NCBI GenBank assembly: GCA_963783245.1
Contig: CAWAMS010000002.1
Location: forward strand, 744,001 to 808,000
Length of the DNA: 64,000 nucleotides
Origin: Bog-473 sp963783245
GTDB lineage: Bacteria; Actinomycetota; Acidimicrobiia; Acidimicrobiales; RAAP-2
Reading direction: 5' to 3'
Under the pieces are notes generated by a model. The model searched no databases and was not told the DNA's origin. It saw nothing but the letters and a program-made list of their open reading frames with translations. The translations under genes and the position numbers were made by a program. Shown here in pieces: positions 27,555 to 34,921 of the stretch (within the stretch, counting starts at the first letter, position 1; each line of letters begins with the position of its first letter).

Positions 27555-27732
27555 TGAACTTCGCGCTCAAAGATTCTCACCGACGTCGGACGAACCGGAA
27601 TGGTGCCTCACTCGTCGTCCATGTGGACGTGAACTGCATGAGTGCGAGAACAAACGGCAACCGGATCCAGATCGTTGCCGACAATTCTCAGCATCAACCA
27701 TTGCCGCTCACCGAAGGAGCGACTATGGAGGG

Positions 27733-28284
27733 ATGGACAACAGCATGCCTAGCGATCGCCAGTGCACCGCGAAGAGCACTCGGTCCGGGGAGCGATGCAA
27801 GAAGTACGCCATTCGGGGTGCCTCAGTCTGTGGCTCTCATGGGGGTCGAGCCCCTCAGGTGCGGCGTGTTGCTGCCGAGCGGATGGTCGTGGCCAAAGTG
27901 TCCAAGCTCGGATTGCTCGATGCTCAAGCCATTGACGACCCGGTCAGTGCCCTCATGGAGCTTGGCGGAGAGGCAGTCGCTCTCGTCGCTGCCCTGAAGG
28001 CACACGTCGCGGATTTGGAGAGGGTGGGCACTGCTCAGAGTCGCTTCGGCGAGCAGCTCAAGCCTGAGATCTCCGCCTATTTGGGAGCGATCAGAGAGGC
28101 CGAGCGCATCCTCACCGCAATCGTGCGCCTGAATCTGGCCGAGAGAGTTGTTCGCCTTGACGAAGCACGGGCGGAACTCGTTGTGCTGGTGATCGAGCGA
28201 GTGCTCGCCGGGGCGGGAGTTGACCCCCAGGCAGTCGACGTCCGAGCCTCGGTGGCGCACGAACTTGCTTTAGTGGCCGGATGA
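27733..28284 (+). CDS. Phage terminase small subunit-like protein
   Basis: A 183-aa protein with an N-terminal cysteine/His motif (RQCTAKSTRSGERCKKYAIR, VCGSHGGRAPQVRR) found in the DNA-binding small terminase subunits of actinobacterial phages. It is followed by helices (LMELGGEAVALVAALKAHV; LGAIREAERILTAIVRLNLA) that would form the oligomerisation region. Small terminases recognise the pac/cos site and recruit the large subunit. It overlaps the next gene by 4 bases. Confidence 0.75.
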   Translation: MDNSMPSDRQCTAKSTRSGERCKKYAIRGASVCGSHGGRAPQVRRVAAERMVVAKVSKLGLLDAQAIDDPVSALMELGGEAVALVAALKAHVADLERVGTAQSRFGEQLKPEISAYLGAIREAERILTAIVRLNLAERVVRLDEARAELVVLVIERVLAGAGVDPQAVDVRASVAHELALVAG

Positions 28285-29114
28285 GGATGGCCTATCTACA
28301 ACGTGCCGCCGAGCACTTCGCACCACCGGTTCGATACGACGCGGCAGCACTCATGGCTGTGGCGGGCATGACACCCGACCCTTGGCAGGCCGAGCTCATG
28401 GGTGCACGTCCCGACCGTGCACTTCTTCTTTGCAGCCGTCAGGCCGGCAAGTCCATGGCGGTGGCTGCAATCGCCTTGGAGCAGTCGCTCATCCAATCTG
28501 GCAGCACCACGCTTCTGGTGAGCGCAAGTCAGCGCCAGAGCGCCGAGCTACTCAACAAGGTGAGGGCGTTGGCGATGGTCCAAGCAAAGGCAATCGCGTT
28601 GGAGCAGTTGTCGATCTTGTCCATGCGGCTGACCAATGGGAGTCGGATCGTCTCCTTGCCCGGCAAGGCCGAAATGATTCGTGGATACTCTGCGGACTTG
28701 CTCGTCCTCGACGAAGCGGCGTGGATTCCCGACTCCCTGTACGAGAGCGTGCGCCCGATGCTGGCCGTTTCGGGAGGACGCCTTATCGCCCTCTCCACAC
28801 CGTTCGGACGGCGCGGCTGGTTCCATGCCGCATGGACCGGAACCGAGCCTTGGCACCGCTCCAGAGTGACCGCCTCTGACGTACCCCGCATCAGCGCCGA
28901 GTTTCTCGAGGAGGAACGCCGGAGCCTGCCCACCGCCGTCTTCGCTGCCGAATACTTCTGCGAGTTCTCCGACACGTTGGAGTCAGTGTTCTCAAGCCAG
29001 GACGTGCAAGATGCTCTCACCGAGGATGTCCAGCCCCTATTTGGGGCTCCGAACAGCGATGAGATCACCGATGGCGTCATCATGCCCATGTTCCCCATGA
29101 GCGTGGCTTCGTGA
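28281..29114 (+). CDS. Terminase large subunit, ATPase part
   Basis: A 277-aa protein that carries only the packaging ATPase: Q-motif-like DPWQAELM, Walker A CSRQAGKS (about 51-58), Walker B LLVLDEAAW (about 140-148), coupling motif ALSTPFGRRG. The nuclease domain that normally follows is encoded by the next gene, which begins in a GTGA overlap. The frame stays open to the stop and the ending (NSDEITDGVIMPMFPMSVAS) is plausible, so this may be a natural split or one indel at the junction. It powers DNA translocation into capsids. Confidence 0.85.
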   Translation: MRMAYLQRAAEHFAPPVRYDAAALMAVAGMTPDPWQAELMGARPDRALLLCSRQAGKSMAVAAIALEQSLIQSGSTTLLVSASQRQSAELLNKVRALAMVQAKAIALEQLSILSMRLTNGSRIVSLPGKAEMIRGYSADLLVLDEAAWIPDSLYESVRPMLAVSGGRLIALSTPFGRRGWFHAAWTGTEPWHRSRVTASDVPRISAEFLEEERRSLPTAVFAAEYFCEFSDTLESVFSSQDVQDALTEDVQPLFGAPNSDEITDGVIMPMFPMSVAS

Positions 29115-29776
29115 CACAGCCCCGCTTCGTCCTCGGGATTGACCTCGGGCAGGCCCATGACTTCACCGCATTGGTGGTCCTCGAGCGGGCTGGGGACGAA
29201 CTCCACGCCCGCCACGTTGAGCGCCTCCCCCTGGGCATGAGTTACCCTGACCAGGTCGCCCGAATTGCCGCCCTCGTCGGCAGCGCGCCGCTGGCCCGAG
29301 ACGTTCTGGTGGCGGTGGACGGAACAGGGGTAGGCAGAGCTGTCACCGACCTCCTCCGGGAGGCTCTCGGGCCACTACGGACGCCCCTGGTGGCAATAAC
29401 GATCACGGGGGGAACAGCCGCTTCTCGGTCAGGCTCCCGATGGTCGGTTCCAAAGCGCGATTTGATCGCCTCCGCGCAGGTGACGCTACAGACCAAGCGC
29501 CTGAAAATCGCCTCCGCCCTTACCTGCGCCCAGACCCTGGTGGACGAGCTCTCCGCCTACCGGGTCACGATAAATGGCGACGGCCGCGATTCATACGGAA
29601 ACGGCAGGGATGCGCCAAATGATGACCTGGTGCTCGCGTTGGCCATCGGGACGTATGCCGTTGCGAACCCAAGGACCAGAACGAGAATCACGCACGTCGG
29701 GCTGGAGGAGTCGCTCAGGTCCGAACAGCGAACCTACGTTCTTGACGGAGCCATCAACAACCGCCTGTTTCACTAA
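29111..29776 (+). CDS. Terminase large subunit, nuclease part
   Basis: A 221-aa RNase H-like domain: FVLGIDLGQAHDFTALVVLE contains the first metal-binding Asp, VAVDGTGVGRAV the second strand, and RDAPNDDLVLALAIGTYA the C-terminal acidic pair. This is the nuclease half of TerL as a separate gene, coupled to the ATPase gene by a 4-base overlap. It cuts concatemeric DNA during packaging. No portal or capsid genes follow, so the element would need a helper phage if it is packaged at all. Confidence 0.78.
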   Translation: MTQPRFVLGIDLGQAHDFTALVVLERAGDELHARHVERLPLGMSYPDQVARIAALVGSAPLARDVLVAVDGTGVGRAVTDLLREALGPLRTPLVAITITGGTAASRSGSRWSVPKRDLIASAQVTLQTKRLKIASALTCAQTLVDELSAYRVTINGDGRDSYGNGRDAPNDDLVLALAIGTYAVANPRTRTRITHVGLEESLRSEQRTYVLDGAINNRLFH

Positions 29777-29935
29777 CCGGCTTCCGACCCATGGAGGTCG
29801 TTCAACGCACACACCCGTGGAGAGGACGAGCGTGCGCCTCGCTCCTAGCCGGCAGTCGGATGCCTCAACGCCTGCATTTGGAGCAGTCCATTGGCACACC
29901 CGGATTGCATGTCAGGGTTGTCTACGCTGCATGGC

Positions 29936-30187
29936 ATGAGACTCTTTGGATATGACCGCGGCCATCGCGAGCAAGATACCCTCGAGCTTCGCACTCTGGA
30001 GGAGGTTACGATCGTCCCGGATGATGCAGATGAGCTGCGTCATATCGCTTCATTCTTTTCTGATACGGCGGACCTTCTTCAAGAGCATGGCGAAGCCTTC
30101 GGGCACGAGCACCTTCAATTTTGGATGAGGAAGCGAGGACAGGACAGCACCGACGCAATCTGCGATCTAATCGTTGCTCGGCGATAG
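29936..30187 (+). CDS. Imm32-like orphan immunity protein
   Basis: An 83-aa protein from ATG 29936 (MRLFGYDRGHREQDTLELRT). The pattern LRTLEEVTIVPDDADELRH, IASFFSDTADLLQEHGEAFG and HEHLQFW resembles the Imm32 family of polymorphic-toxin immunity proteins, from memory of its consensus. No toxin gene is adjacent. It may protect against a toxin of a rival strain or be a leftover of another Rhs module. Confidence 0.5.
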   Translation: MRLFGYDRGHREQDTLELRTLEEVTIVPDDADELRHIASFFSDTADLLQEHGEAFGHEHLQFWMRKRGQDSTDAICDLIVARR

Positions 30188-30355
30188 ACCTCTAGCTCAT
30201 GTCGGTTGCCCCACCGTGGCAATGAAGTTCCCGTTTGTGCCGTACCGTCCCACTGTCCGGGCGTGCTGGGACACTCTGGGCTTTCTCCAAAAGGGCGCCG
30301 ACTCGCAAATCCAGAAGAATGGAACTGGCTGCACTGCACCCCAGGGGCGCACGGA

Positions 30356-30814
30356 CTACGGCCTTGGGACGTAATCCTGATACACGAACGTCTGACCCCT
30401 CTTGAAAGGGAGACGGCGGAATACCCTGAGGGCAACGACCCATCCGATCGCATCGGGGGAGACGGCACCTACCGAAAACACCACTCTCGTGCTCACCGCT
30501 TCACCGCCTGAAAGCTCATGGCGGTCAAAAAGGTCCTTTCGAACGTGCTGGATTGCCAAACTAGTCCCGCCATGGGAACGAACTACTTGCTCAAGCGAAA
30601 CCTCAGAGCCCCTGAAGGTAAACCCTCGGTAACCGACAACATTTATGGCCGGAAATGCTGCGATTATGAATCCTTCTTGGTCTCGGTAACCCACTGCCGA
30701 AACCGAGATATCAACTCTTCCGCCCCAGAAGTATGCGACCGCAGCGCCTCCGATTACTCCAACAACCGTGGCAATGCTTTCCACCGCCGCCCAGAACGTT
30801 CCCCACGGAAACAC
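30356..30814 (-). CDS. Membrane-anchored hypothetical protein
   Basis: A 152-aa protein with one N-terminal transmembrane helix (SIATVVGVIGGAAVAYFWGG, about residues 13-32). It is followed by a beta-rich domain (VDISVSAVGYRDQEGFIIAA; NVVGYRGFTFRGSEVSLEQV; TRVVFSVGAVSPDAIGWVVA). Type II membrane topology is likely. No family is recognised. The 168 bases downstream (30188-30355) hold no gene I can support. Confidence 0.55.
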   Translation of the reverse strand: MFPWGTFWAAVESIATVVGVIGGAAVAYFWGGRVDISVSAVGYRDQEGFIIAAFPAINVVGYRGFTFRGSEVSLEQVVRSHGGTSLAIQHVRKDLFDRHELSGGEAVSTRVVFSVGAVSPDAIGWVVALRVFRRLPFKRGQTFVYQDYVPRP

Positions 30815-31142
30815 CGGAATCCAGACCGAGCACTCGTGCTGCTATTTAACCCTGCTGGACGTTTTTGATATTGATTTGGGTCTCAATGCGATTGAGCTGC
30901 TCGCGCACCCCTGTCTCATTTCCATGGGCTCAGTCTCGCATCACAACGCCACCACCGCAACGGCTTGGGGCACCCAGTGTTCGCCTGATATCGGCAGATC
31001 CCGGTCGGGTCCACTAGTCGGCACGTTCTGATTCGCATAGCGGCACACCCGATTGAATCGCTGGCACGCGTTCGTTCCCGGCATGGACTCGGCAGCCGAA
31101 CTCCCCATCTTCCTTTCGTCTTAAACACGCAGGTTGTCGGCT
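30815..31142. other. No supported gene
   Basis: Reading frames here are short and Arg/Ser-rich on both strands. A minus-strand fragment (VREQLNRIETQINIKNVQQG then a stop) lies just upstream of the membrane protein gene and could be a broken N-terminus. No RNA gene was recognised. Confidence 0.4.
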
Positions 31143-31415
31143 TCACGGACCCATAGAGCTCCGCTGCAGTGGAACTCTCGCGCAAACCCGATCTATACCT
31201 CCATATCCTCGGGAGGTAGCAGAGCGCTCACTTCGCACGTTGAGCTCGAGAACCAAATCCACCAACATTCCGGTCATAAAAAGGAGGCTCGGCATCTGCT
31301 CCTCCGGCCTGGCTGCAAAACGAGTCCAGTTCACCTGGTCCTCAAGTTTGGCGAGGCGTCCAGTTATTCCCGAAAGCCGCCCGCTATACGGGTTGTATTC
31401 AATGGCGTTCTCCAT
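31143..31415 (-). CDS. Small hypothetical protein
   Basis: About 90 aa from ATG 31415 (MENAIEYNPYSGRLSGITGR, LAKLEDQVNWTRFAARPEEQ, MPSLLFMTGMLVDLVLELNV). The first 60 residues look like a genuine protein with a coiled-coil-like LAKLEDQ segment and a hydrophobic helix. The end is Arg-rich and may result from an indel. No family is recognised. Confidence 0.4.
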   Translation of the reverse strand: MENAIEYNPYSGRLSGITGRLAKLEDQVNWTRFAARPEEQMPSLLFMTGMLVDLVLELNVRSERSATSRGYGGIDRVCARVPLQRSSMGP

Positions 31416-31637
31416 GGATCTGGAGCCTAAGTGGCGATGGTTGTTGCCCAGTGCGGTCAACAGGGTCGCTCGGAAGTGGGGTCGTCACCTGCACGTCCGT
31501 AGGGACACTCGCTCGGCGTCAGACCCAAGTCCATCTGACAGAGAAGATCGCAAGAGCAGGTCCGAAGCAATCTAGTCTCATCGCCAACGACGCGGTGGAG
31601 GAGAGGTTCGCCATCGTGGTTCACGACTTTGAGTGAC

Positions 31638-32202
31638 TCATGGCTCTATTGCCACGCGTGATCTCATCCACCGCTTGTCTTTCCTGAAGCGGCATTTGCA
31701 CTCGTAGCGATGCCATTTGGTGATTGGACTGAAGTCATGGGGAAACTGAGCGCCACGACGCGAGCATGTGTAGACATACCGAAACCTCCGAGTTGGTGGC
31801 TTGCCGTCCCAATTCTCGCCTGTTTCGGTGTTGACCCATTGCAACTGAACGTCGGGATGAATGGTGCACTGAAAGTACGCTCGGCGGTATTCGCTCCACG
31901 TTGCACGACAATTTGAGCACCTAACTTCCCACGGACCCTCAATCGCTCCGTAATCTGCACACGCCTCTGGTATGGCTCCGATACTCAGACAGACTTGCCT
32001 CCACTCTTCGCCATGGCTGCGACCATCGGTAAGTGCGTGCGCGATATTCATGAAGGATGGTGTTACGAACCTGTTTCTTGAGAGTGTTGTTCTGCGTGAT
32101 GCCAACTAACCGTGATTGTCTGGTCGCGTAACTGCAACTCCCTAATCTCCTACGTGCGTTGTCTGGTTTGAAGGTCCAGTCCGCTAACCCGTGTTCGTCC
32201 AT
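31638..32202 (-). CDS. SprT-like zinc metalloprotease, frame change at the active site
   Basis: The minus strand starts at ATG 32202 with MDEHGLADWTFKPDNARRRL, GSCSYATRQSRLVGIT and TILHEY. One extra base near 32050 then shifts into the frame AHALTDGRSHGEEWRQVCLS, IGAIPEACADYG, with a C-terminal zinc ribbon (VRCSNCRATW; YTCSRRG; YECKCRFRK) to 31638. Joined, they give HEYAHALTDG, the HExxH metalloprotease motif with the third ligand His in SHGEEW. SprT/Spartan-like proteins degrade DNA-crosslinked proteins in hosts, and small homologues occur in actinobacteriophages. The extra base is probably a sequencing error. About 187 aa in total. Confidence 0.78.
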
Positions 32203-32236
32203 TAGCTCGCTCGCGGCTTCTGCAAGGCTGCGACGT

Positions 32237-32739
32237 TCACTTCAGATTGGAGGGCAGACCGAGATCGCTGCGAACAATGGCTGCATCAGTTCCGATAGTT
32301 TGCTCGTCGCGCTTCCACTTCGTGAGCCAGGATGACGCATTTCGCACGTTGATGTTCGCTAACGACTTGAGATCTGCGATGGCGCTCGGGTCATTCCTGA
32401 TGAGCTTCTTTATGTCTGCTTCGTCGGCGGCTGGCCACTTGTCGGTCAGTAACTTTTCGTCAAAGTGTGTGAGTCGCGGCGATTGCGGGCTGCGCCTCCG
32501 CCTCACCCTCCTGGGCGGTTGTGGAGTTCGTCCATCCCTTTGCCTTCACGGCAAAAGCCCTGTCAGCCGCGTCCAATGCTTGGCCAAAGCACGTACTGCT
32601 TCGCCGCCGCTGTCTCGGTGATGCCGTGGGACTTCTTCGGCTGCTGCTGCTTCTGTGTTGCTCCCACACCGGACGCCATGCCCAGGGTGAGTATCGCCGT
32701 CACGGCGACGGTCAGAGCAGCCTTGGTTGATACGTTCAT
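32237..32739 (-). CDS. Secreted hypothetical protein, frame changes
   Basis: ATG 32739 opens a signal peptide (MNVSTKAALTVAVTA, hydrophobic core, cleavage after GVGA) and QKQQQPKKSHGITETAAKQY. The protein then continues in other frames: ALDAADRAFAVKAKGWTNST, then FDEKLLTDKWPAADEADIKK, LIRNDPSAIADLKSLANINV, SSWLTKWKRDE and IVRSDLGLPSNLK to the stop at 32237. The spacing and style match helical secreted proteins common in actinobacteria. Two indels, near 32590 and 32465, explain the breaks. Why a phage-like element encodes a secreted protein is unclear. Confidence 0.6.
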
Positions 32740-32860
32740 ATTCCGCCTTCCCGGGGAAAAGTAAATGCGAGCTCCTTAATCCTCACGCTTTCCATCCGTC
32801 GCCGTGGCCGCTTTGCGCACATAACGGCCCGACTGCTTGCCTGGCTCCCAGCCTCTCGCA

Positions 32861-33497
32861 TCAAGCTCCTGATGCAAATTGCCGATTCAGCCTCCTCACA
32901 CGGTCCTGCATCGTTTGCTTGGGAGCAAACGGCAACCACGACTCTAGGTTCGGGCGCACGGACGAGTGGTCCTTTGACCAACGCAACCGAGGCTCGTCAA
33001 CTCCGTCGTTGATAAGACCGGCAATCTTTTTCGCAATGGGCGCGACATCCAGAGCGGGCGCTCTGCGCCTGACCTTTCTGGTCCCAGCGCGCCCGATCTC
33101 TACTGAAGCCGTGTCCAGATTGACGTTGCACAGAAGAATGTCCGCTCTCGTTGAACCCATTGCGGTCCCTCTGTGGCGCTCCAACTGAAACGTCAACATC
33201 GGTACTTCCCACGTCGGATTCTCCATCCGCTGAAGCTTGTAGCTAAAACTTGCCTCTTCATGCTTCCGTCTAGAAGGTCCCAAGCGGCTATCAAATGGTC
33301 CACAAGCTCGTCCGAGGGTCAATTTCTCCTTCGGGCTGATCTCTCAGGAAAGCTCGTAGCGCAAAAATCTTTGGATCGGTCATAGCCGTGATGGCTTTGG
33401 CTGGAAGGGCCTTCTTCATGCGTCTTTCTGCCTCTTCAGAAATAATTCCACCCTGCGTAGCCGCACATTGTAAAGCAAGCCACTCCAGTATCGGCAT
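32861..33497 (-). CDS. Hypothetical protein, one frame change
   Basis: The first frame begins at 33497 (MPILEWLALQCAATQGGIIS; ALPAKAITAMTDPKIFALRA, FLRDQPEGEIDP). After a switch near 33300 it continues with RRKHEEASFSYKLQRMENPT, WEVPMLTFQLERHRGTAMGS, RADILLCNVNLDTASVEIG and WLPFAPKQTMQDRVRRLNRQ to 32861. The second part has a clear alpha/beta pattern and conserved-looking Trp and His residues. No family is recognised. The upstream part overlaps the end of the gene above it. Confidence 0.5.
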
Positions 33498-33969
33498 CCG
33501 TCACGATATAGAGGGGGTCTACCCTGTTGTTGCTGTTCCTGCGCACCCGAAGGTTGTGCAACTGATCGCGGCGTCCAGGTCCTCTCGGATACGGGCCTGC
33601 TCCGCAATCCATGCATCCATCGGGCCAAAGACTGTCATGGCAGCGCCAACATATCTCTGACCGTGCTCGCCAAGGCATCGGTGGGGACTTTCTGCCGTTC
33701 AGCCAATGGGTTCCCGCCCTCGGTGTTTTATATGCATCAACGAACCAAATATCGTCGTCGTCGCCGTCGTCCTTATCAGTAGTAACCCATATCTCGCGAT
33801 CGGGGTTCCCAGCCCATGGCACAAGGACTCCGATACACCAGCTGTGGTCCGCAGGATATAGCTCGCATGGCACGCCCGCCGAACACAAGGCATCATAGGC
33901 GTGCAGCGAGCATCTAAATGCCGCCCGACACAAGGCATCCTTGGCGTGCTGCGAGCCGTCGTCCTCCAT
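33436..33969 (-). CDS. Hypothetical protein, paralogue of the border gene
   Basis: The first 110 of 177 residues (HAYDALCSAGVPCELYPADH, CIGVLVPWAGNPDREIWVTT, DDIWFVDAYKTP) match in pattern the product of 34066-34388: PC.L, VPW..NP, WVT and a final W.V.AY. The gene contains an internal tandem repeat of about 29 bases 43 bases apart near 33889-33955, both copies in the same frame. The C-terminal third (RARSEICWRCHDSLWPDGCM) may be out of frame. Function unknown. Such small paralogues at element ends are often host-interaction genes. Confidence 0.5.
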   Translation of the reverse strand: MEDDGSQHAKDALCRAAFRCSLHAYDALCSAGVPCELYPADHSWCIGVLVPWAGNPDREIWVTTDKDDGDDDDIWFVDAYKTPRAGTHWLNGRKSPPMPWRARSEICWRCHDSLWPDGCMDCGAGPYPRGPGRRDQLHNLRVRRNSNNRVDPLYIVTDADTGVACFTMCGYAGWNYF

Positions 33970-34065
33970 TGCTGCCCTTCGGCGGCGCCCAACGTCGTAG
34001 GTCTCGCCACGCGTGCATCATCCCTCGGACAATGCTCGCCAAATCGTCCGTAAACGCGTTGCTGC

Positions 34066-34388
34066 TCACGCCGCGAACGGCTCTGTTCCTTCGCTCTCGT
34101 CCGTATCGTCGTAGGCGCACACAAGCCAACCATCCCCAAGTGCGCCGCTGTACAAAGAGAGGACAGTGACCCATACCCAACGGTGCGGATTCTCGGGCCA
34201 AGGGACGTTAACGGCTACGCCCTTCTGAAGCCGACTGTAGAATCCAGATGACAGGGGAAGCCCTCCAACCTCAATAGGTCCATCACCACATCCAACCCCT
34301 GCGCTGCGGCCCGTCGGCACGCCTCGTCGTAGGATTCCACCGCGGCGATGTCTACCCGGTGCTTGCCCCCGTTTGCACTGTCTCCCAT
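34066..34388 (-). CDS. Hypothetical protein at the right border, one frame change
   Basis: ATG 34388 with GAGAGG upstream begins MGDSANGGKHRVDIAAVESY, DEACRRAAAQGLDVVMDLLR, LEGFPCHLDS. One indel near 34225 leads to RLQKGVAVNVPWPENPHRWV and DGWLVCAYDDTDESEG to the stop at 34066. It resembles the product of 33436-33969, so the two are duplicates. The start lies 20 bases inside attR, so this is the terminal gene of the element. No family is recognised. Confidence 0.5.
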
Positions 34389-34407
34389 ACCCATTTCCTC
34401 TCATAAC

Positions 34408-34413
34408 CTAAGG
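34408..34413. other. Right attachment-site core CTAAGG
   Basis: CTAAGG is preceded by ATAAC (element side) and followed by GAAGAGTGG (host side). It matches the left core at 3765-3770. Confidence 0.65.
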
Positions 34414-34798
34414 GAAGAGTGGCTAGATCCAATTCCATCGGGCCCATGGCGAATCGACGTGTGGCCGCTTCGTCAGGCGTGATCTCGGCGAAGCGGGCCT
34501 GGAGCGCTGCGTCGGCCTTCACTGCGTCAGCGGCCTGCGCATCGGGATCCTTGGCGTTCCACTCGTCCCATATCGGCTGGGGGTCGACGTCGACCTCGTC
34601 GTCGAGACGCGCCTTGGTGAGGACGGCGCCCGAACCGAGGTGCGACAGGACGTCCGCCACCGTCCATTCCGAGGGGTACGCCTGCTGGCGGAGTTGCTCA
34701 GGGGTCAGGGATCGGACCAGGGTGGCCAACCGGTCGACCGAGGCCCCCAGCGCCCGGAGCCTCACCTGAAATCCGGCGTCGGCGTCTGTCGGCGTCAC
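34414..34798 (-). pseudogene. N-terminal half of the split maleylpyruvate isomerase-family gene
   Basis: The minus strand from ATG 34798 reads MTPTDADAGFQVRLRALGAS, LATLVRSLTPEQLRQQAYPS and EWTVADVLSHLGSG, the first half of the MDMPI/TIGR03083 DinB-like family with the His of the first helix in SHLG. It ends at MGPMELDLATLP, just where the family continues with the FLGMRLNEH segment found at 3357-3764. A frame into the element (LGYERKWVWETVQTG) is element sequence. The insertion removes the second half of the metal site, so the protein would be non-functional. Confidence 0.8.
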
Positions 34799-34921
34799 TG
34801 TCGGTGGTCGTGCTGTCGTCCTCGGTGGTCATCATGCCGTTCTAGTTGCTCGAGGCGAGGCGCGACGCACCCCTCCGGACGCACCAGGTGGACGCGGGAC
34901 CCACCGCGTCGCGGCGCTCGT

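Larger units (their letters stand above)
3765..34413 (+). mobile_element. Integrative element, about 30.6 kb, serine-integrase type
   Basis: The element sits inside one host gene: matching N- and C-terminal halves of a maleylpyruvate isomerase-family gene lie on its two sides in the same orientation. CTAAGG occurs at both borders (3765-3770 and 34408-34413). Joining the outer flanks gives a 25-bp imperfect palindrome with CCACT and AGTGG ends. Joining the inner ends gives the near-palindrome ATAACCTAAGGTAATAT. Both are centred on the same base, as expected for serine-integrase attB and attP. A large serine recombinase begins 15 bp inside the left border. Cargo includes replication, terminase, Rhs-tip and accessory genes. 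No capsid, portal or tail genes were seen. Confidence 0.8.

Noticed and set aside
30916..31185. Minus-strand ORF of 89 aa
   Set aside because: It is Arg/Cys/Pro-rich with no pattern and overlaps poorly supported sequence.
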